A DNA stretch of 64,000 nt from Neomicrococcus aestuarii (GCF_014201135.1 NZ_JACHDR010000001.1:2108001-2172000); one strand, 5' to 3'. Shown: positions 16,209 to 25,569, counted from the stretch's first letter. Numbers and translations: made by a program. The notes: generated from the letters alone by a model not told the origin.

Positions 16209-18436
16209 TGCCTCGCAAAACGTGGATGGTGGCGATCGCCGCTGTCGTCGCAGGAATTATCGCAACCATCATTGCGCTCGTGGCCAGCGGAGGCTCGGTG
16301 CCTTCGACGCTCGGCGATCCAGGTGCGGTGACGCGCTGGGGCTTGCCGATCGCCACGGGGCTGAACCACGCGGCAATGGCGTTGACCATTGGGGCGCTCG
16401 CGTTTGCGGCGGCGATAGTGCCGCGCTCCACGAAGCCCATCCGCGCGAGAGCGAGCGCGCAGGTTCTCTCGAAGACCGGCAAAGCCACGGGAAAGTTGTC
16501 CGGCACGCAGGCCAGCAACAGCGAAGCTGGCACTGATGACCGCACGGAGAACCGTACGGAAGAGATCCCTGCGAAGTCCACGGACGGTGGATCAGTCCAC
16601 CCAGCGTTCGAAGCCACGCTGACGGTCGCCGCGTACGCGGGCATCGTGTGGACGGTGGCTGCTGCGGCAACCTTGGTCCTCATGTTCTCGAGCGTTTCGG
16701 GCCTCCCGCTCTCTGGAGACAGCGCGTTTACGGCGGCACTCACGGATTACGTTCTGAACATTTCACTGGGCCAAGCCTGGGCCTGGATGGTGTTGATCGC
16801 GGCTGTGGTGACTTCGCTCGCGTTTGCGGTCCGTTCACCCGCCATGCTCGCCATCACGGCAGTTCTGGGCACGGCCGGCATTCTGCCTCTCGCGCTCACG
16901 GGCCACACTCAAGGTGGAGACGACCACTGGGGCGCGGTCAACGCGCTGGGTCTTCACTTGCTCGGCGTGTACTTGTGGGCTGGCGGAATCGGTACGCTCG
17001 CGTTCATTGCGAAGACGCTTGAAACGGGTGCGCCCGGACGGTTCACGTCTATCGGCTCACGAAAGACGGCCATGGAGAAGGGCGCGCAGCCACGACCGCT
17101 CGCCGCCGGCGTAGTGCTCAAGCGCTTCTCTGACCTGGCGTTCGTGTGCATCTTGGTGGTCTCGGCGTCCGGCATCATCAGCGCCGCGATCCGCATGGAG
17201 AAGCCAGCTGACCTGTTGACGCCTTACGGCGCATTGGTCATCACGAAGGCCGTTCTCACGATTGCCTTGGGCGTTTTGGGCCTGATGCACCGGATTCGCG
17301 TCATCGACAAGCTCAACACCGGCCAGTCCAGCGCGCTGAAAGCCGCATGGCGTCTGGTCTTCGCTGAGGTCATGCTCATGGCTGCGGTCATTGGCGTCGC
17401 GGCTGTTCTTGGCCGCACGGCCACGCCCATCCCCGAAGAGCTCCCCGACGCTGCCACACCGGCTCGCATTCTGACCGGATACGATCTGCCACCTGATCTT
17501 GGATTTGATGAGTGGTTCACCGTGTGGCGCTGGGACTGGCTGTGGGTCGCCGTCGTAATTTTCCTTGGTGTGGCCTACGCACGCTGGATGCGCACCCTCG
17601 CCCAGCGCGGGGACCGCTGGAACCTGTGGCGCGCCATCTCTTGGTATGTGGGCCTGATTGCGCTCACGTACGTCACGAGCGGACCGCCGGCCGTCTATGG
17701 CATGGTGCTGTTCTCGATGCACATGGTGGGCCATATGGCGCTGACCATGGTGGTGCCGCTGTTCTTGGTGATCGGAGCGCCGATGACCCTGGCTTTGCGC
17801 GCGATGTCTCCGCGTCAGGATGGCACCCGTGGCCCGCGCGAATGGATGCTCGCGTTCATTCACTCGACGTACTCGAAGGTCATCACGCACCCGATTTTCG
17901 CGGCCGTGAACTTCGCCGGGTCCATCATCATTTTCTACAACACGGAGCTGTTCGGCTTCGCGCTGCGCGAGCACGTGGGCCACGAGCTCATGACCGTGCA
18001 CTTCCTGCTCACGGGCTACATTTTTGCGTTGAACATGATCGGCATCGATCCGCTGCCTTTGCGCTTGCCGCACCCGTTCCGACTCGTCCTGTTGCTGGGC
18101 ACCATGGTGTTCCACGCGTTCTTCGCGGTTTCCCTCATGAACAACAACACGCTCATCGAGGCGGACTGGTTCGGGTCTATGGGCCGCACGTGGGGCGATC
18201 CTCCGATGCAGGATCAGGAGCTGGGAGCTGGTGCCATGTGGGGCATTGGCGAGGTCCCCACGCTGATTCTGGCGCTCGGGGCCGCGCTCGCTTGGTTGCG
18301 GTCGGATACGAAGACCGCGAAGCGTGAGGACCGCCGCGCGGACGCAAACCATGACGCTGACTTGGACGCTTACAACAAGATGTTTGAGCAGCTCGCCGAG
18401 CAGGACAACCCCATTGATCAACGTCGAGGACGCTAA
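16208..18436 (+). CDS. copD: CopD-CtaG fusion membrane protein (copper uptake/oxidase assembly)
   Basis: 742-residue polytopic protein that fuses a CopD-type domain (about residues 1-420) to a CtaG/caa3 oxidase assembly-type domain (about 430-720, LALRAMSPRQDG, FYNTELFGFALREHVGHELMTVHFLLTGYIFALNMIGIDPLP). Histidine-bearing helices such as MHMVGHM and HELMTVH are candidate copper ligands. A basic polar loop at about 85-125 separates the first helices. GTG 16208 overlaps the copC stop. CopCD pairs import copper or deliver it to cytochrome oxidase; the fusion is common in actinobacteria. Direction of transport is inferred from the family. Confidence 0.92.
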   Translation: MPRKTWMVAIAAVVAGIIATIIALVASGGSVPSTLGDPGAVTRWGLPIATGLNHAAMALTIGALAFAAAIVPRSTKPIRARASAQVLSKTGKATGKLSGTQASNSEAGTDDRTENRTEEIPAKSTDGGSVHPAFEATLTVAAYAGIVWTVAAAATLVLMFSSVSGLPLSGDSAFTAALTDYVLNISLGQAWAWMVLIAAVVTSLAFAVRSPAMLAITAVLGTAGILPLALTGHTQGGDDHWGAVNALGLHLLGVYLWAGGIGTLAFIAKTLETGAPGRFTSIGSRKTAMEKGAQPRPLAAGVVLKRFSDLAFVCILVVSASGIISAAIRMEKPADLLTPYGALVITKAVLTIALGVLGLMHRIRVIDKLNTGQSSALKAAWRLVFAEVMLMAAVIGVAAVLGRTATPIPEELPDAATPARILTGYDLPPDLGFDEWFTVWRWDWLWVAVVIFLGVAYARWMRTLAQRGDRWNLWRAISWYVGLIALTYVTSGPPAVYGMVLFSMHMVGHMALTMVVPLFLVIGAPMTLALRAMSPRQDGTRGPREWMLAFIHSTYSKVITHPIFAAVNFAGSIIIFYNTELFGFALREHVGHELMTVHFLLTGYIFALNMIGIDPLPLRLPHPFRLVLLLGTMVFHAFFAVSLMNNNTLIEADWFGSMGRTWGDPPMQDQELGAGAMWGIGEVPTLILALGAALAWLRSDTKTAKREDRRADANHDADLDAYNKMFEQLAEQDNPIDQRRGR

Positions 18437-18440
18437 CCGC

Positions 18441-19298
18441 ATGCACCACCCATTCCAGCGCCGCCGCTTCAAGACGGCCAGCAACGCCACGGCACGCAAA
18501 ACCACGGCTCGCAACGCCACGGTACAGATCGCCGCAGTGATCGCGCTGACTGCAGGATTGGCGGCGTGCGGTGATTCTGGGACTACTTCTGAGAACGACG
18601 CCGCAGCCTCGGCTCACGCTTCCGCCTCGGCTTCGCAGGCGGCGGCTAGCGCTAGCAATCAAGCGGTGTTGAACTCTCGGGCGGGCATCGCGGTGTCTAC
18701 AGGCATTTCGCAGGCTGCGAGCTTCGGCTTCAATACGGCTCGCGGCGCGACGGCCGCGGAGCTGGATCAGTTGCGCGAACCGGCTGCAGATGCGCTGGAG
18801 GGCGTCGCGGTGATTCCTAACTCGTGCACCACGGCCGTGGAGAACCTGAACTGGTCCCCGGCTCAAAGCAGCAGCGAGGCGGCCCGCACGGACTTCACCC
18901 AGGACGGCGTTGCCGTGACGGGATCCGTGGAAGTCGCCAAGATCCAGGATCAGCAGTCCTACACGGATTACAAAGCTGCAGTGAAGTCGCTGCTGGGGGA
19001 GTGCAAGTCCATTGCGCTGTCGATCGGCACGGACTCGGCCGCGGACACCTACCCGTTCAAGAGCGTTGCGCCGAAGACCACTGCGGACAAGTCGGTGGAC
19101 GGTGTCATTGACTCCAAGATCCTGTGGACCCGCGGCACTAGTAGCCAGGACTTGCGCCAGCAGTCGTTGGTGCTGGTCGCGGAGAAGGACGGTTACGCGG
19201 CCATGGTGTCCTTCGTGGCCACTTCGAAGCTCACGGACGCCCAGTTCACCGAGATGGCCCAAGCCATCCTCAAGGCCACGCTCGCTGGGCTCGAGTAG
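18441..19298 (+). CDS. Secreted lipoprotein of unknown function
   Basis: 285-residue predicted lipoprotein. ATG 18441 lies 4 bp after the copD stop; an upstream in-frame start would overlap copD deeply. A basic N-terminus (HHPFQRRRFKTASNATARKTTARNAT) leads into a hydrophobic segment and lipobox LAAC with C43. A Ser/Ala-rich linker follows, then a globular domain (about 70-285) with two cysteines (PNSCTT and LGECKS) that could form a disulphide. The pattern recalls the extracellular sensor domain of mycobacterial PknH-like proteins, a weak resemblance. It is translationally close to copCD and may assist copper handling. I do not assign a function. Confidence 0.8.
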   Translation: MHHPFQRRRFKTASNATARKTTARNATVQIAAVIALTAGLAACGDSGTTSENDAAASAHASASASQAAASASNQAVLNSRAGIAVSTGISQAASFGFNTARGATAAELDQLREPAADALEGVAVIPNSCTTAVENLNWSPAQSSSEAARTDFTQDGVAVTGSVEVAKIQDQQSYTDYKAAVKSLLGECKSIALSIGTDSAADTYPFKSVAPKTTADKSVDGVIDSKILWTRGTSSQDLRQQSLVLVAEKDGYAAMVSFVATSKLTDAQFTEMAQAILKATLAGLE

Positions 19299-19381
19299 AA
19301 GTTCCCGGAAGAATTACCGGCGCTTTCTTGTTAGTGAGTAGTGAATCGTCACGAGAACTCCGCTTCTGGATGGTTCTCGCA

Positions 19382-19387
19382 CATAAT
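19382..19387 (+). promoter_or_regulatory. Candidate -10 element for the thioredoxin/NHL gene
   Basis: CATAAT at 19382-19387, about 38 bp before the ATG at 19426, in the 127-bp gap after the lipoprotein gene. The matching -35 is weak (around 19359), so this is tentative. TAGGAG (19415-19420) is the ribosome-binding site. Confidence 0.35.
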
Positions 19388-19425
19388 GGACGGACAGCAG
19401 ACGTCAGCCGACAGCTAGGAGCATC

Positions 19426-21405
19426 ATGACGACGACAGAATCCCTGCGCAGCACCTCCCGAGTGCGCGCCTCAGCGCTAGAAGGCCGCAACTGGCTCAAC
19501 ACCGGTGGCAAACAGCTCAGCCTCGAAGACCTGCGCGGCAAGATCGTCATCTTGGACTTCTGGACGTTCTGCTGCATCAACTGCTTGCACGTACTGGATG
19601 AACTTCGCCCGCTCGAGGAAAAATACAAAGATGTCCTTGTCACCGTAGGCGTGCACTCTCCAAAGTTTGAACACGAAGCCGATCCTGTAGCTCTCGCAGC
19701 TGCCGTGGAGCGCTACGAGATCCACCACCCAGTGTTGGACGATCCCGAGCTCCAGACCTGGCAGTCCTACACCGCTCGTGCCTGGCCAACCCTCGTGGTG
19801 GTTGACCCGGAGGGCACCATCGTGGCGCACTTGTCCGGCGAGGGCCACTCGAACGGTATCGAGGTCCTCGTGGAGGAACTCATCGCCGAGCACGACGCCA
19901 AGGGCACCTTGCACCGCGGCGACGGCCCCTACGTGGCTCCTCCCGCTCGCGAAGGCAACCTTCGCTTCCCGGGCAAGGTCGTGGCATTGCGCGATGGCGG
20001 CTTCCTGGTGGGCGACTCCGGTCACCACCGCATCGTGGAACTCGAGCAGGATCTGCAGACCGTGCGTCGCGTCTTCGGCACCGGCGTGAAGGGTTACGCG
20101 GATTCTTCGAAGCACGACGACGCAGCTTCCGTCTCGGAGGCAGGCTCGGATATTTCTCGCGGGGCTCAGTTCAACGAACCTCAAGGTTTGGTCCTGCTTC
20201 CTGAAGCGGTGGCAACCGAGGTGGGCTACGACGTCGTAGTAGCTGACACCGTCAATCACCGCCTGCGCGGCATCAACCTCACCACCGGGGACGTGCGCAC
20301 CCTGGCCGGCAACGGAGTGCAGCGATTGCTCGACACCGAGCAGGCTCGCAAGGAAGCTCCAGCGATCGGCGTGAACTTGGCTGAGGGCCTCGAAAACGGC
20401 GCGCTTGATGTTTCCTTGTCCTCGCCATGGGACGTGGTGTGGTCTGAGAAGGCGCAGCGCGTGATCGTGGCGATGGCTGGAACGCACCAGATCTTCTCCT
20501 TCGATCCCGTCTCCGGCGCCGTTTCGGTGTTCGCGGGCACCGGCCTTGAAGGTCTCGAGGATGGCGCTCCCGAGGGCGCTTGGTTCGCTCAGACGTCCGG
20601 CTTGGCAGCTGACGCCGCCGGTGACATCTGGTTGGCTGACGCCGAAACCTCCGCTTTGCGCGTGCTGCGCTTGGCCGAAGACGGTTCGGTGGATCGCGTG
20701 GAATCGCTCGTAGGTCAGGGCTTGTACGACTTCGGCTTCCAGGACGGAGCAGCCGCGGACGCGCGCTTCCAGCACCCGCTCGGCGTGACCGTGCTTCCCG
20801 ATGGATCCGTTGCTGTTGCCGACACCTACAACGGTGCCGTGCGACGCTTCGACCTCGCCAGCGGCGAAGTTTCCACGTTGGCTCGTGGCCTCGCTGAGCC
20901 TTCTGACGTCCTGTTGGATTCCTCTGTTGAGGGCGAACCCGTGCTCTTGATCGTTGAGACCAACCGCCACGAACTCGTGCGCATTCCTTTGCCGAAGGAA
21001 GCGTTGCGCGTGGATGAAGGCTCCGCTCAGGTGACCCGTCCGCGCACTCCGGTTGCCGCTGGCCAGCACGATCTCGTGGTGCGCTTCGCAGCTCCTAAGG
21101 GACAGAAGCTCGATGACCGTTGGGGCGATCCAACGCAGTTGAAGATCTCCTCGTCGCCGGAGAACCTCTTGGTGGAAGGCGCCGGCACGTCCGTGGGCCT
21201 AACCCGCAAGCTGGTCCTGAACCCTGAGGTCACCGAAGGCGTTTTGCACATCACCGCTCGCGCTGCAGCGTGCGACGGCGAGCCTGGCGGAGAGATCCCC
21301 GACCACGCCGCGTGCCACTTGTACCAGCAGGACTGGGGCATCCCAGTGCTCTTGGCCGAGGACGGCAGCACCGAACTCACGCTGGACCTGCGCGGAGTTA
21401 ACTAA
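19426..21405 (+). CDS. Thioredoxin-domain and NHL-repeat protein (NHLRC2-like)
   Basis: 659 residues: an N-terminal thioredoxin-like domain (about 20-165) with the FWTFCCINCLH motif (redox pair C50-x-x-C53) and a cis-proline region (RAWPTLVVVDPEG), then an NHL-type beta-propeller (about 175-510; blades such as GGFLVGDSGHHRIVELE, VVADTVNHRLRGINL, DIWLADAETSALRVLRL and SVAVADTYNGAVRRFDL), then a C-terminal beta-rich domain (about 525-659). This architecture matches NHLRC2-type proteins whose substrates are poorly known. No signal peptide is seen, so it is probably cytoplasmic. The gene stands alone, followed by repeat cluster C. Confidence 0.92.
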   Translation: MTTTESLRSTSRVRASALEGRNWLNTGGKQLSLEDLRGKIVILDFWTFCCINCLHVLDELRPLEEKYKDVLVTVGVHSPKFEHEADPVALAAAVERYEIHHPVLDDPELQTWQSYTARAWPTLVVVDPEGTIVAHLSGEGHSNGIEVLVEELIAEHDAKGTLHRGDGPYVAPPAREGNLRFPGKVVALRDGGFLVGDSGHHRIVELEQDLQTVRRVFGTGVKGYADSSKHDDAASVSEAGSDISRGAQFNEPQGLVLLPEAVATEVGYDVVVADTVNHRLRGINLTTGDVRTLAGNGVQRLLDTEQARKEAPAIGVNLAEGLENGALDVSLSSPWDVVWSEKAQRVIVAMAGTHQIFSFDPVSGAVSVFAGTGLEGLEDGAPEGAWFAQTSGLAADAAGDIWLADAETSALRVLRLAEDGSVDRVESLVGQGLYDFGFQDGAAADARFQHPLGVTVLPDGSVAVADTYNGAVRRFDLASGEVSTLARGLAEPSDVLLDSSVEGEPVLLIVETNRHELVRIPLPKEALRVDEGSAQVTRPRTPVAAGQHDLVVRFAAPKGQKLDDRWGDPTQLKISSSPENLLVEGAGTSVGLTRKLVLNPEVTEGVLHITARAAACDGEPGGEIPDHAACHLYQQDWGIPVLLAEDGSTELTLDLRGVN

Positions 21406-21565
21406 GCCCAGCGCCGCCTAGCGCCGCAAAACTCGTAGCTAGTGTTGCGTCGCCCGCCTGAGGGTGGACAAGGCACCTGCAACTCGTAGCTAGTGTTGCG
21501 TGATCGTCTCGACTGAGACAGTGATTTCGCAACACTAGCTACATGTGTTTTTAGCTAGTTCTTAG
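21406..21565. repeat. Repeat cluster C between convergent genes
   Basis: Two identical 21-bp copies of the repeat (AACTCGTAGCTAGTGTTGCG followed by T) stand at 21430-21450 and 21481-21501, and an inverted copy (CGCAACACTAGCTACATGT) at 21528-21546. The second and third form a hairpin with a 26-bp loop. The cluster fills the whole gap between the 3' ends of the NHL gene and the opposing membrane-protein gene. Confidence 0.85.
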
Positions 21566-22723
21566 CTAGGCCTGGTTGTTGGGGTCGTAGTCGAAGGCAT
21601 CTGGCGTGACGGTGACGCGGTTGCCGTTGACCTTGAGCGTCGCCCGGAACTCGAATGTGTCTTGCTCTTGAGCGGTATAGAGCTCGCCCGAGTCCAGATC
21701 CTGCTCCTGAAGGGCAATCTTCGCCCGGCCGCGCAAGGGTTCAATGCTCCAACCCTGAGACGTCAGCGTCACTTTCGCCTCCGGATACTCGAGGATGTCC
21801 CAGTTAATGGTGGACGAACGCACGCGAGCGCTCGTGGCGTAGTCCATGGGGCAACCGGCAGGTTTGAGAACCTGCTGGTCAGCACACTTATCCAAGTAGT
21901 CCTTGAGCTGGGCGTCCACGTAGTCCGTGAGCTTGTCACTGGCCTCTGCGCCCAAAGAGATGGTCGGCGACTTGGCCGTGAAATCGGTGAGCACTTGTTG
22001 CTGCTCGGAGCCCTTGATGAACTCCGTCTGGTAGCTGGCTTTTACGAGCGCCGGCGGGAGCACGGGATACGTCTGCACGTTCCACGCGGGCTCGTTGGAT
22101 TCTGAGCCCTTCGCCGCGGATTTCTTGGTTGACAGCGGCGACGGCGAATCGTTCACCGTGGCCGTGGGGGAGTACTGCGCCTGAACGGTCGCCACCGGAA
22201 GCGTGACGGGGACGAACTCCCACTTATCAAAGAAGAGCCAGTCCGTGCGCGCCTTGCGCAACGTAAACACCGTTTGGTGCTCGCTGCCGGAGAACGTGTA
22301 GCTGGCGGTCACGGTTCGCTGATTGGGATCGGACTCCACGGTGTCCGTCTCAAGCTCGAGAGAAGACGCCTCAAAGCCGTCCAGAGACGCCTTCAGCCCG
22401 TCTCCGCTCAGCAACACAGCGTCGCCTTGAGGAACTGTGGCGTGCAATAGACCCAAGGCGCGATCGCTCTTGCCCTGCTCAAGCAGGTCGAAGTACTGCT
22501 TGACTTCCCGTTCGGGGCTGAAGTGCGTTGCGCTCACCGTCGCGATGGCAATGCCGGACCCGGCGATGGACAGCGCGCACAGTCCAGCCCACAACCACGG
22601 ACTCTTGAGCAAGCTCCCGGAGCGTTTAGTCTCCGAGCCTGACGCAACGGCTACCTCGGAGGTATCGGTTGATGCATCCGAGGACGCGGTGTTCTCAAAT
22701 GACTTGTTGGTTTCGTCAGTCAT
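21566..22723 (-). CDS. Single-pass membrane protein of unknown function
   Basis: 385 residues. A Ser/Thr/acidic cytoplasmic tail (1-38) is followed by one membrane helix (about 43-68, SPWLWAGLCALSIAGSGIAIATVSA) and a large outside part. The segment just after the helix (EREVKQYFDLLEQGKSDRALGLLH) resembles the NTF2-like folds found after the membrane helix in TcaA and DUF4878-type proteins. A Pro/Ser linker occurs near residue 195. Cysteines in LDKCADQQVLKPAGCPMD may pair. It lies 6 bp downstream of the HerA-like ATPase gene on the same strand. I cannot name a function. Confidence 0.8.
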   Translation of the reverse strand: MTDETNKSFENTASSDASTDTSEVAVASGSETKRSGSLLKSPWLWAGLCALSIAGSGIAIATVSATHFSPEREVKQYFDLLEQGKSDRALGLLHATVPQGDAVLLSGDGLKASLDGFEASSLELETDTVESDPNQRTVTASYTFSGSEHQTVFTLRKARTDWLFFDKWEFVPVTLPVATVQAQYSPTATVNDSPSPLSTKKSAAKGSESNEPAWNVQTYPVLPPALVKASYQTEFIKGSEQQQVLTDFTAKSPTISLGAEASDKLTDYVDAQLKDYLDKCADQQVLKPAGCPMDYATSARVRSSTINWDILEYPEAKVTLTSQGWSIEPLRGRAKIALQEQDLDSGELYTAQEQDTFEFRATLKVNGNRVTVTPDAFDYDPNNQA

Positions 22724-22729
22724 GCAGGC

Positions 22730-24442
22730 CTAGCGACGACGACGGCGAGTGCCAAAGATACCGCGCAAGAACTCGCGACCCAGCTGGTTCGCCACATCCA
22801 GCGCCACGTCCATCACCACGTTGTCCTTCGGCTTCGGACGAGACTTCGGAGCTTCCTTGACGGGCTCCGGCGCTTCTTGAGGAGCCGACTGTGGAGCGGA
22901 CTCAGGGGCTGAGGAACCGTTAGCTGGAACGTTCGCGGGACGTCCCAAGATTTCCTCTTCAATGCGGCGTGCCTCGGCGTGAATATCCTGCTCGGCACCC
23001 GCCGGGGATCCCTGCGGGACGGAACCCTGCGTCGTCGTACCGTCAGAAGAACCCTGAGCCGAACCGCCCGTCGACGGCACGCCAGCCGCGGGAGCGCCAC
23101 TGAGCTTTTCGAAAGCGGACTCGCGATCCACAGCGGTGCCGTACTCGTTCAGCAGCGGCGAGGCCTGCACAGCGGCCGTGACCACGCCGGATTCGGACGC
23201 GCCCATGTTGGAACGTGGAGTCCACATCTTGGTCCAAGCCACCGGGGTAGGTGCGCCGGACTCGTTCATGACTGTCACAATGGCCTCGCCCGTGCCCGCC
23301 TGAGTCAAGGCCTCTTCGAGGTCATACGGGGACGTGGGGAACGTGGAGATGGTCTGCTTGAGGGCCTTAGCATCGTCCGGGGTGAAAGCGCGCAACGCGT
23401 GCTGGACACGGTTCGCGAGCTGACCCAACACGTCTGCGGGAACGTCCTTCGGGGTCTGCGTCACGAAGAAAATGCCCACGCCCTTAGAACGGATCAAACG
23501 CACAGTGGTCATGATGGACTCCATGAACGCCTTGGACGCATCGCGGAAGAGTAAGTGCGCTTCATCGAGGAAGAACACCAGCTTGGGCTTCTCAACGTCG
23601 CCCACCTCGGGAAGCTCCTGGAAAAGATCCGCAAGCAGCCACATCAAGAACGTCGAGAACAACAACGGCTTCTGCAATAGCGTGGAGAGTTCCAAGCTGG
23701 AGATCACGCCGCGACCATCCGGGGCGGTGCGCAAAAGCTCTGACGTGTTGAACTCGGGCTCGCCGAAGAACTTCTCCATGCCCTGAGATTCCAGCGTGAT
23801 GAGCTCGCGCAAGATCACGCCGGCCGTCGCCTTGGACAGGCCGCCCAAATCCTTGAGCTCATCCTTGCCTTCATCGCTGGTCAGGTGGGAGATAACCGAG
23901 CGCAAGTCCTTCAGGTCAATGAGCTCGAGGCCCTTCTGATCCGCGTAGTGGAAAATCAGCTGAAGGCTGGATTCCTGAGTCTCGTTGAGTTCGAGGATGC
24001 GGGAGAGAAGGATGGGGCCAAAGCTTGTGATGGTGGCGCGGATCGGCACGCCGGAACCGTCGCCGCCGAGCGCAAAGTACTCCACCGGGTAGTTCTTCGC
24101 TTCCCACTGCATGCCCACGCTCTGCGTGCGGGCCAAGAGCTTTTCGCTGCTGGTGCCCGGAGTGGACAAGCCGGTGAGGTCGCCCTTGACGTCTGAGACG
24201 AAGACGGGGACGCCGGCCTCGGAGAGCTGCTCTGTGAGAACCTGCAACGTGATGGTCTTACCGGTGCCGGTGGCACCAGCTACGAGTCCGTGGCGGTTCA
24301 TCATGCCCAGCGGCAATCGAACGAGGCAGTCCGCATGGACCTCGCCCTCTACCTTGGCGGCGCCCAAAACAATGGACGGCTCCGTAAAGGTGTAGCCGGT
24401 GCGAATCTGGTCAAGGTGATCTGAAGCATTGCTCGTAGCCAT
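22730..24442 (-). CDS. HerA-like ATPase (DUF853/YjgR family)
   Basis: 570-residue P-loop ATPase of the HerA/FtsK superfamily, YjgR-like branch. Walker A GATGTGKT is at 56-63 and the FVSDVKGDLTGLS motif follows at about 80. Walker B is LVFFLDEAHLLF and a later sensor region reads GVGIFFVTQTPKDVPADVLGQLANRVQHALRAFTPDD. The C-terminus is a Pro/Ala/Ser-rich linker ending in a basic RRRRR tail. YjgR proteins are widespread but their role is not settled; DNA translocation is inferred from the fold. It stands between an AEC permease and a membrane protein, all on one strand. Confidence 0.92.
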   Translation of the reverse strand: MATSNASDHLDQIRTGYTFTEPSIVLGAAKVEGEVHADCLVRLPLGMMNRHGLVAGATGTGKTITLQVLTEQLSEAGVPVFVSDVKGDLTGLSTPGTSSEKLLARTQSVGMQWEAKNYPVEYFALGGDGSGVPIRATITSFGPILLSRILELNETQESSLQLIFHYADQKGLELIDLKDLRSVISHLTSDEGKDELKDLGGLSKATAGVILRELITLESQGMEKFFGEPEFNTSELLRTAPDGRGVISSLELSTLLQKPLLFSTFLMWLLADLFQELPEVGDVEKPKLVFFLDEAHLLFRDASKAFMESIMTTVRLIRSKGVGIFFVTQTPKDVPADVLGQLANRVQHALRAFTPDDAKALKQTISTFPTSPYDLEEALTQAGTGEAIVTVMNESGAPTPVAWTKMWTPRSNMGASESGVVTAAVQASPLLNEYGTAVDRESAFEKLSGAPAAGVPSTGGSAQGSSDGTTTQGSVPQGSPAGAEQDIHAEARRIEEEILGRPANVPANGSSAPESAPQSAPQEAPEPVKEAPKSRPKPKDNVVMDVALDVANQLGREFLRGIFGTRRRRR

Positions 24443-24462
24443 GCCACTAGCTTACTTTTTCG

Positions 24463-25389
24463 TCACTGGAAAAGTACGGCGACCACGATCATGGCGGGAA
24501 TTGCTCCCAACGTGGTGATCAAAACGGTGTCTTTCGAGAGCTGGACGGCCGAACCGTAGCGGGATGCGTTCACGTAAACGTTCTGCGCGGTGGGAAGCGA
24601 GGCCATAACAATGGCCGAGAGCAGAAGCGGTCCCTCGAGGCGGAAGATGAAGGCCGCAATAGCCCACGCCAACACCGGGTGCAGGATGAGCTTGAACAAG
24701 CTGGCCACCACCACGTCCTTGTTGTATAAGGCGGTTTTGGCGAGCGGACGCGAATCCACGAGGGAAATACCGAAAGCTAGCAGCATCGCGGGGATGGACG
24801 CCCCGGCCAGCAAAGCAATCGGGTCCGCAATGAGGGCGGGGATCTGGATACCCGTAAACGCCACGATCAAACCCAAGAACGAGCTCGCGATCATCGGGTT
24901 GCGCAGCGACTGCGTGATGATGGAGCGCACGGTGGTGGGGTACTTGCTGGTGGCAGCTTCCAGCATGGCGAGGTTGAGCGGGGTCAGGATGGCCAGCTGG
25001 AACAGGATCACGGGAGCGGCGTGCCCAATGTCCCCCAGGACATAGATGGCGATGGGCATACCCAGGTTTGCCGAGTTCACGGTGGCGGCGGACATTGCGC
25101 CCACCATGCGCTCTGCAGGATTCCGCTTGAGCCACCACTTGGTGACCAGCATGTAGCCGAACATGATCAAGAGTGCGCTGATGAGCGCAACCCACAGGAG
25201 TGGCCCCAACACGGAGAGAGGGTCAGAAGCTGCGAGGGTTTGAAACAACAGTGCGGGGCTGGCGATGAAGAAGGTGAGCCGGTTCAGCGTGCTGCGGCCG
25301 TCCTCGCCGAGGATGCCCTTTTTGCCAACGAAATATCCCACGAGGATGACGGCCCACACCACGGAAAAGCCGGAGAGCACTCCGAGCAT
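24463..25389 (-). CDS. AEC-family (auxin efflux carrier) permease
   Basis: 308-residue polytopic transporter with about ten helices in two halves, typical of the AEC superfamily (MLGVLSGFSVVWAVILVGYFVGKKGILG ... RSTLNRLTFFIASPALLFQTLA ... GTVNSANLGMPIAIYVLG-type region ... QNVYVNASRYGSAVQLSKDTVLITTLGAIPAM). I chose ATG 25387-25389 with GAAGAGG upstream; an in-frame ATG 27 bp earlier is possible. Family members export or import organic acids such as malate or malonate; the substrate is unknown. The gene is followed after 20 bp by the HerA-like gene. Confidence 0.9.
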   Translation of the reverse strand: MLGVLSGFSVVWAVILVGYFVGKKGILGEDGRSTLNRLTFFIASPALLFQTLAASDPLSVLGPLLWVALISALLIMFGYMLVTKWWLKRNPAERMVGAMSAATVNSANLGMPIAIYVLGDIGHAAPVILFQLAILTPLNLAMLEAATSKYPTTVRSIITQSLRNPMIASSFLGLIVAFTGIQIPALIADPIALLAGASIPAMLLAFGISLVDSRPLAKTALYNKDVVVASLFKLILHPVLAWAIAAFIFRLEGPLLLSAIVMASLPTAQNVYVNASRYGSAVQLSKDTVLITTLGAIPAMIVVAVLFQ

Positions 25390-25453
25390 GTGTATCGCCT
25401 CTTCCCAACGCACCATGTGATGAATGGCGAATGCACGCCAAGGGAGATTAACG

Positions 25454-25524
25454 AGCAGGCGACGGGAATCGAACCCGCGTGTCCAGCTTGGGAAGCTGGC
25501 GCTCTACCATTGAGCTACGCCCGC
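25454..25524 (-). tRNA. tRNA-Gly (anticodon CCC)
   Basis: On the minus strand the 71-nt sequence begins GCGGGCGTAGCTCAATGGTA. The acceptor stem GCGGGCG pairs with CGCCTGC (one G-U pair). The anticodon arm is CCAGC-TTCCCAA-GCTGG with CCC at the wobble-to-third positions, reading GGG. The T arm has GGTTCGATTCC. No CCA is encoded. It sits alone between the AEC permease and the antiporter. Confidence 0.95.
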
Positions 25525-25569
25525 AATTGCTCGCCGCCCGTTCGCGCCGGCGAGCTTGTCCAGAATAGC

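Noticed and set aside
17057-18520. 487-codon minus-strand frame opposite copD
   Set aside because: Shadow rich in His/Arg/Gln/Glu with no domain; copD is well supported.
19477-21069. 530-codon minus-strand frame opposite the thioredoxin/NHL gene
   Set aside because: Same reasoning; the plus frame carries the thioredoxin CxxC and propeller blades.
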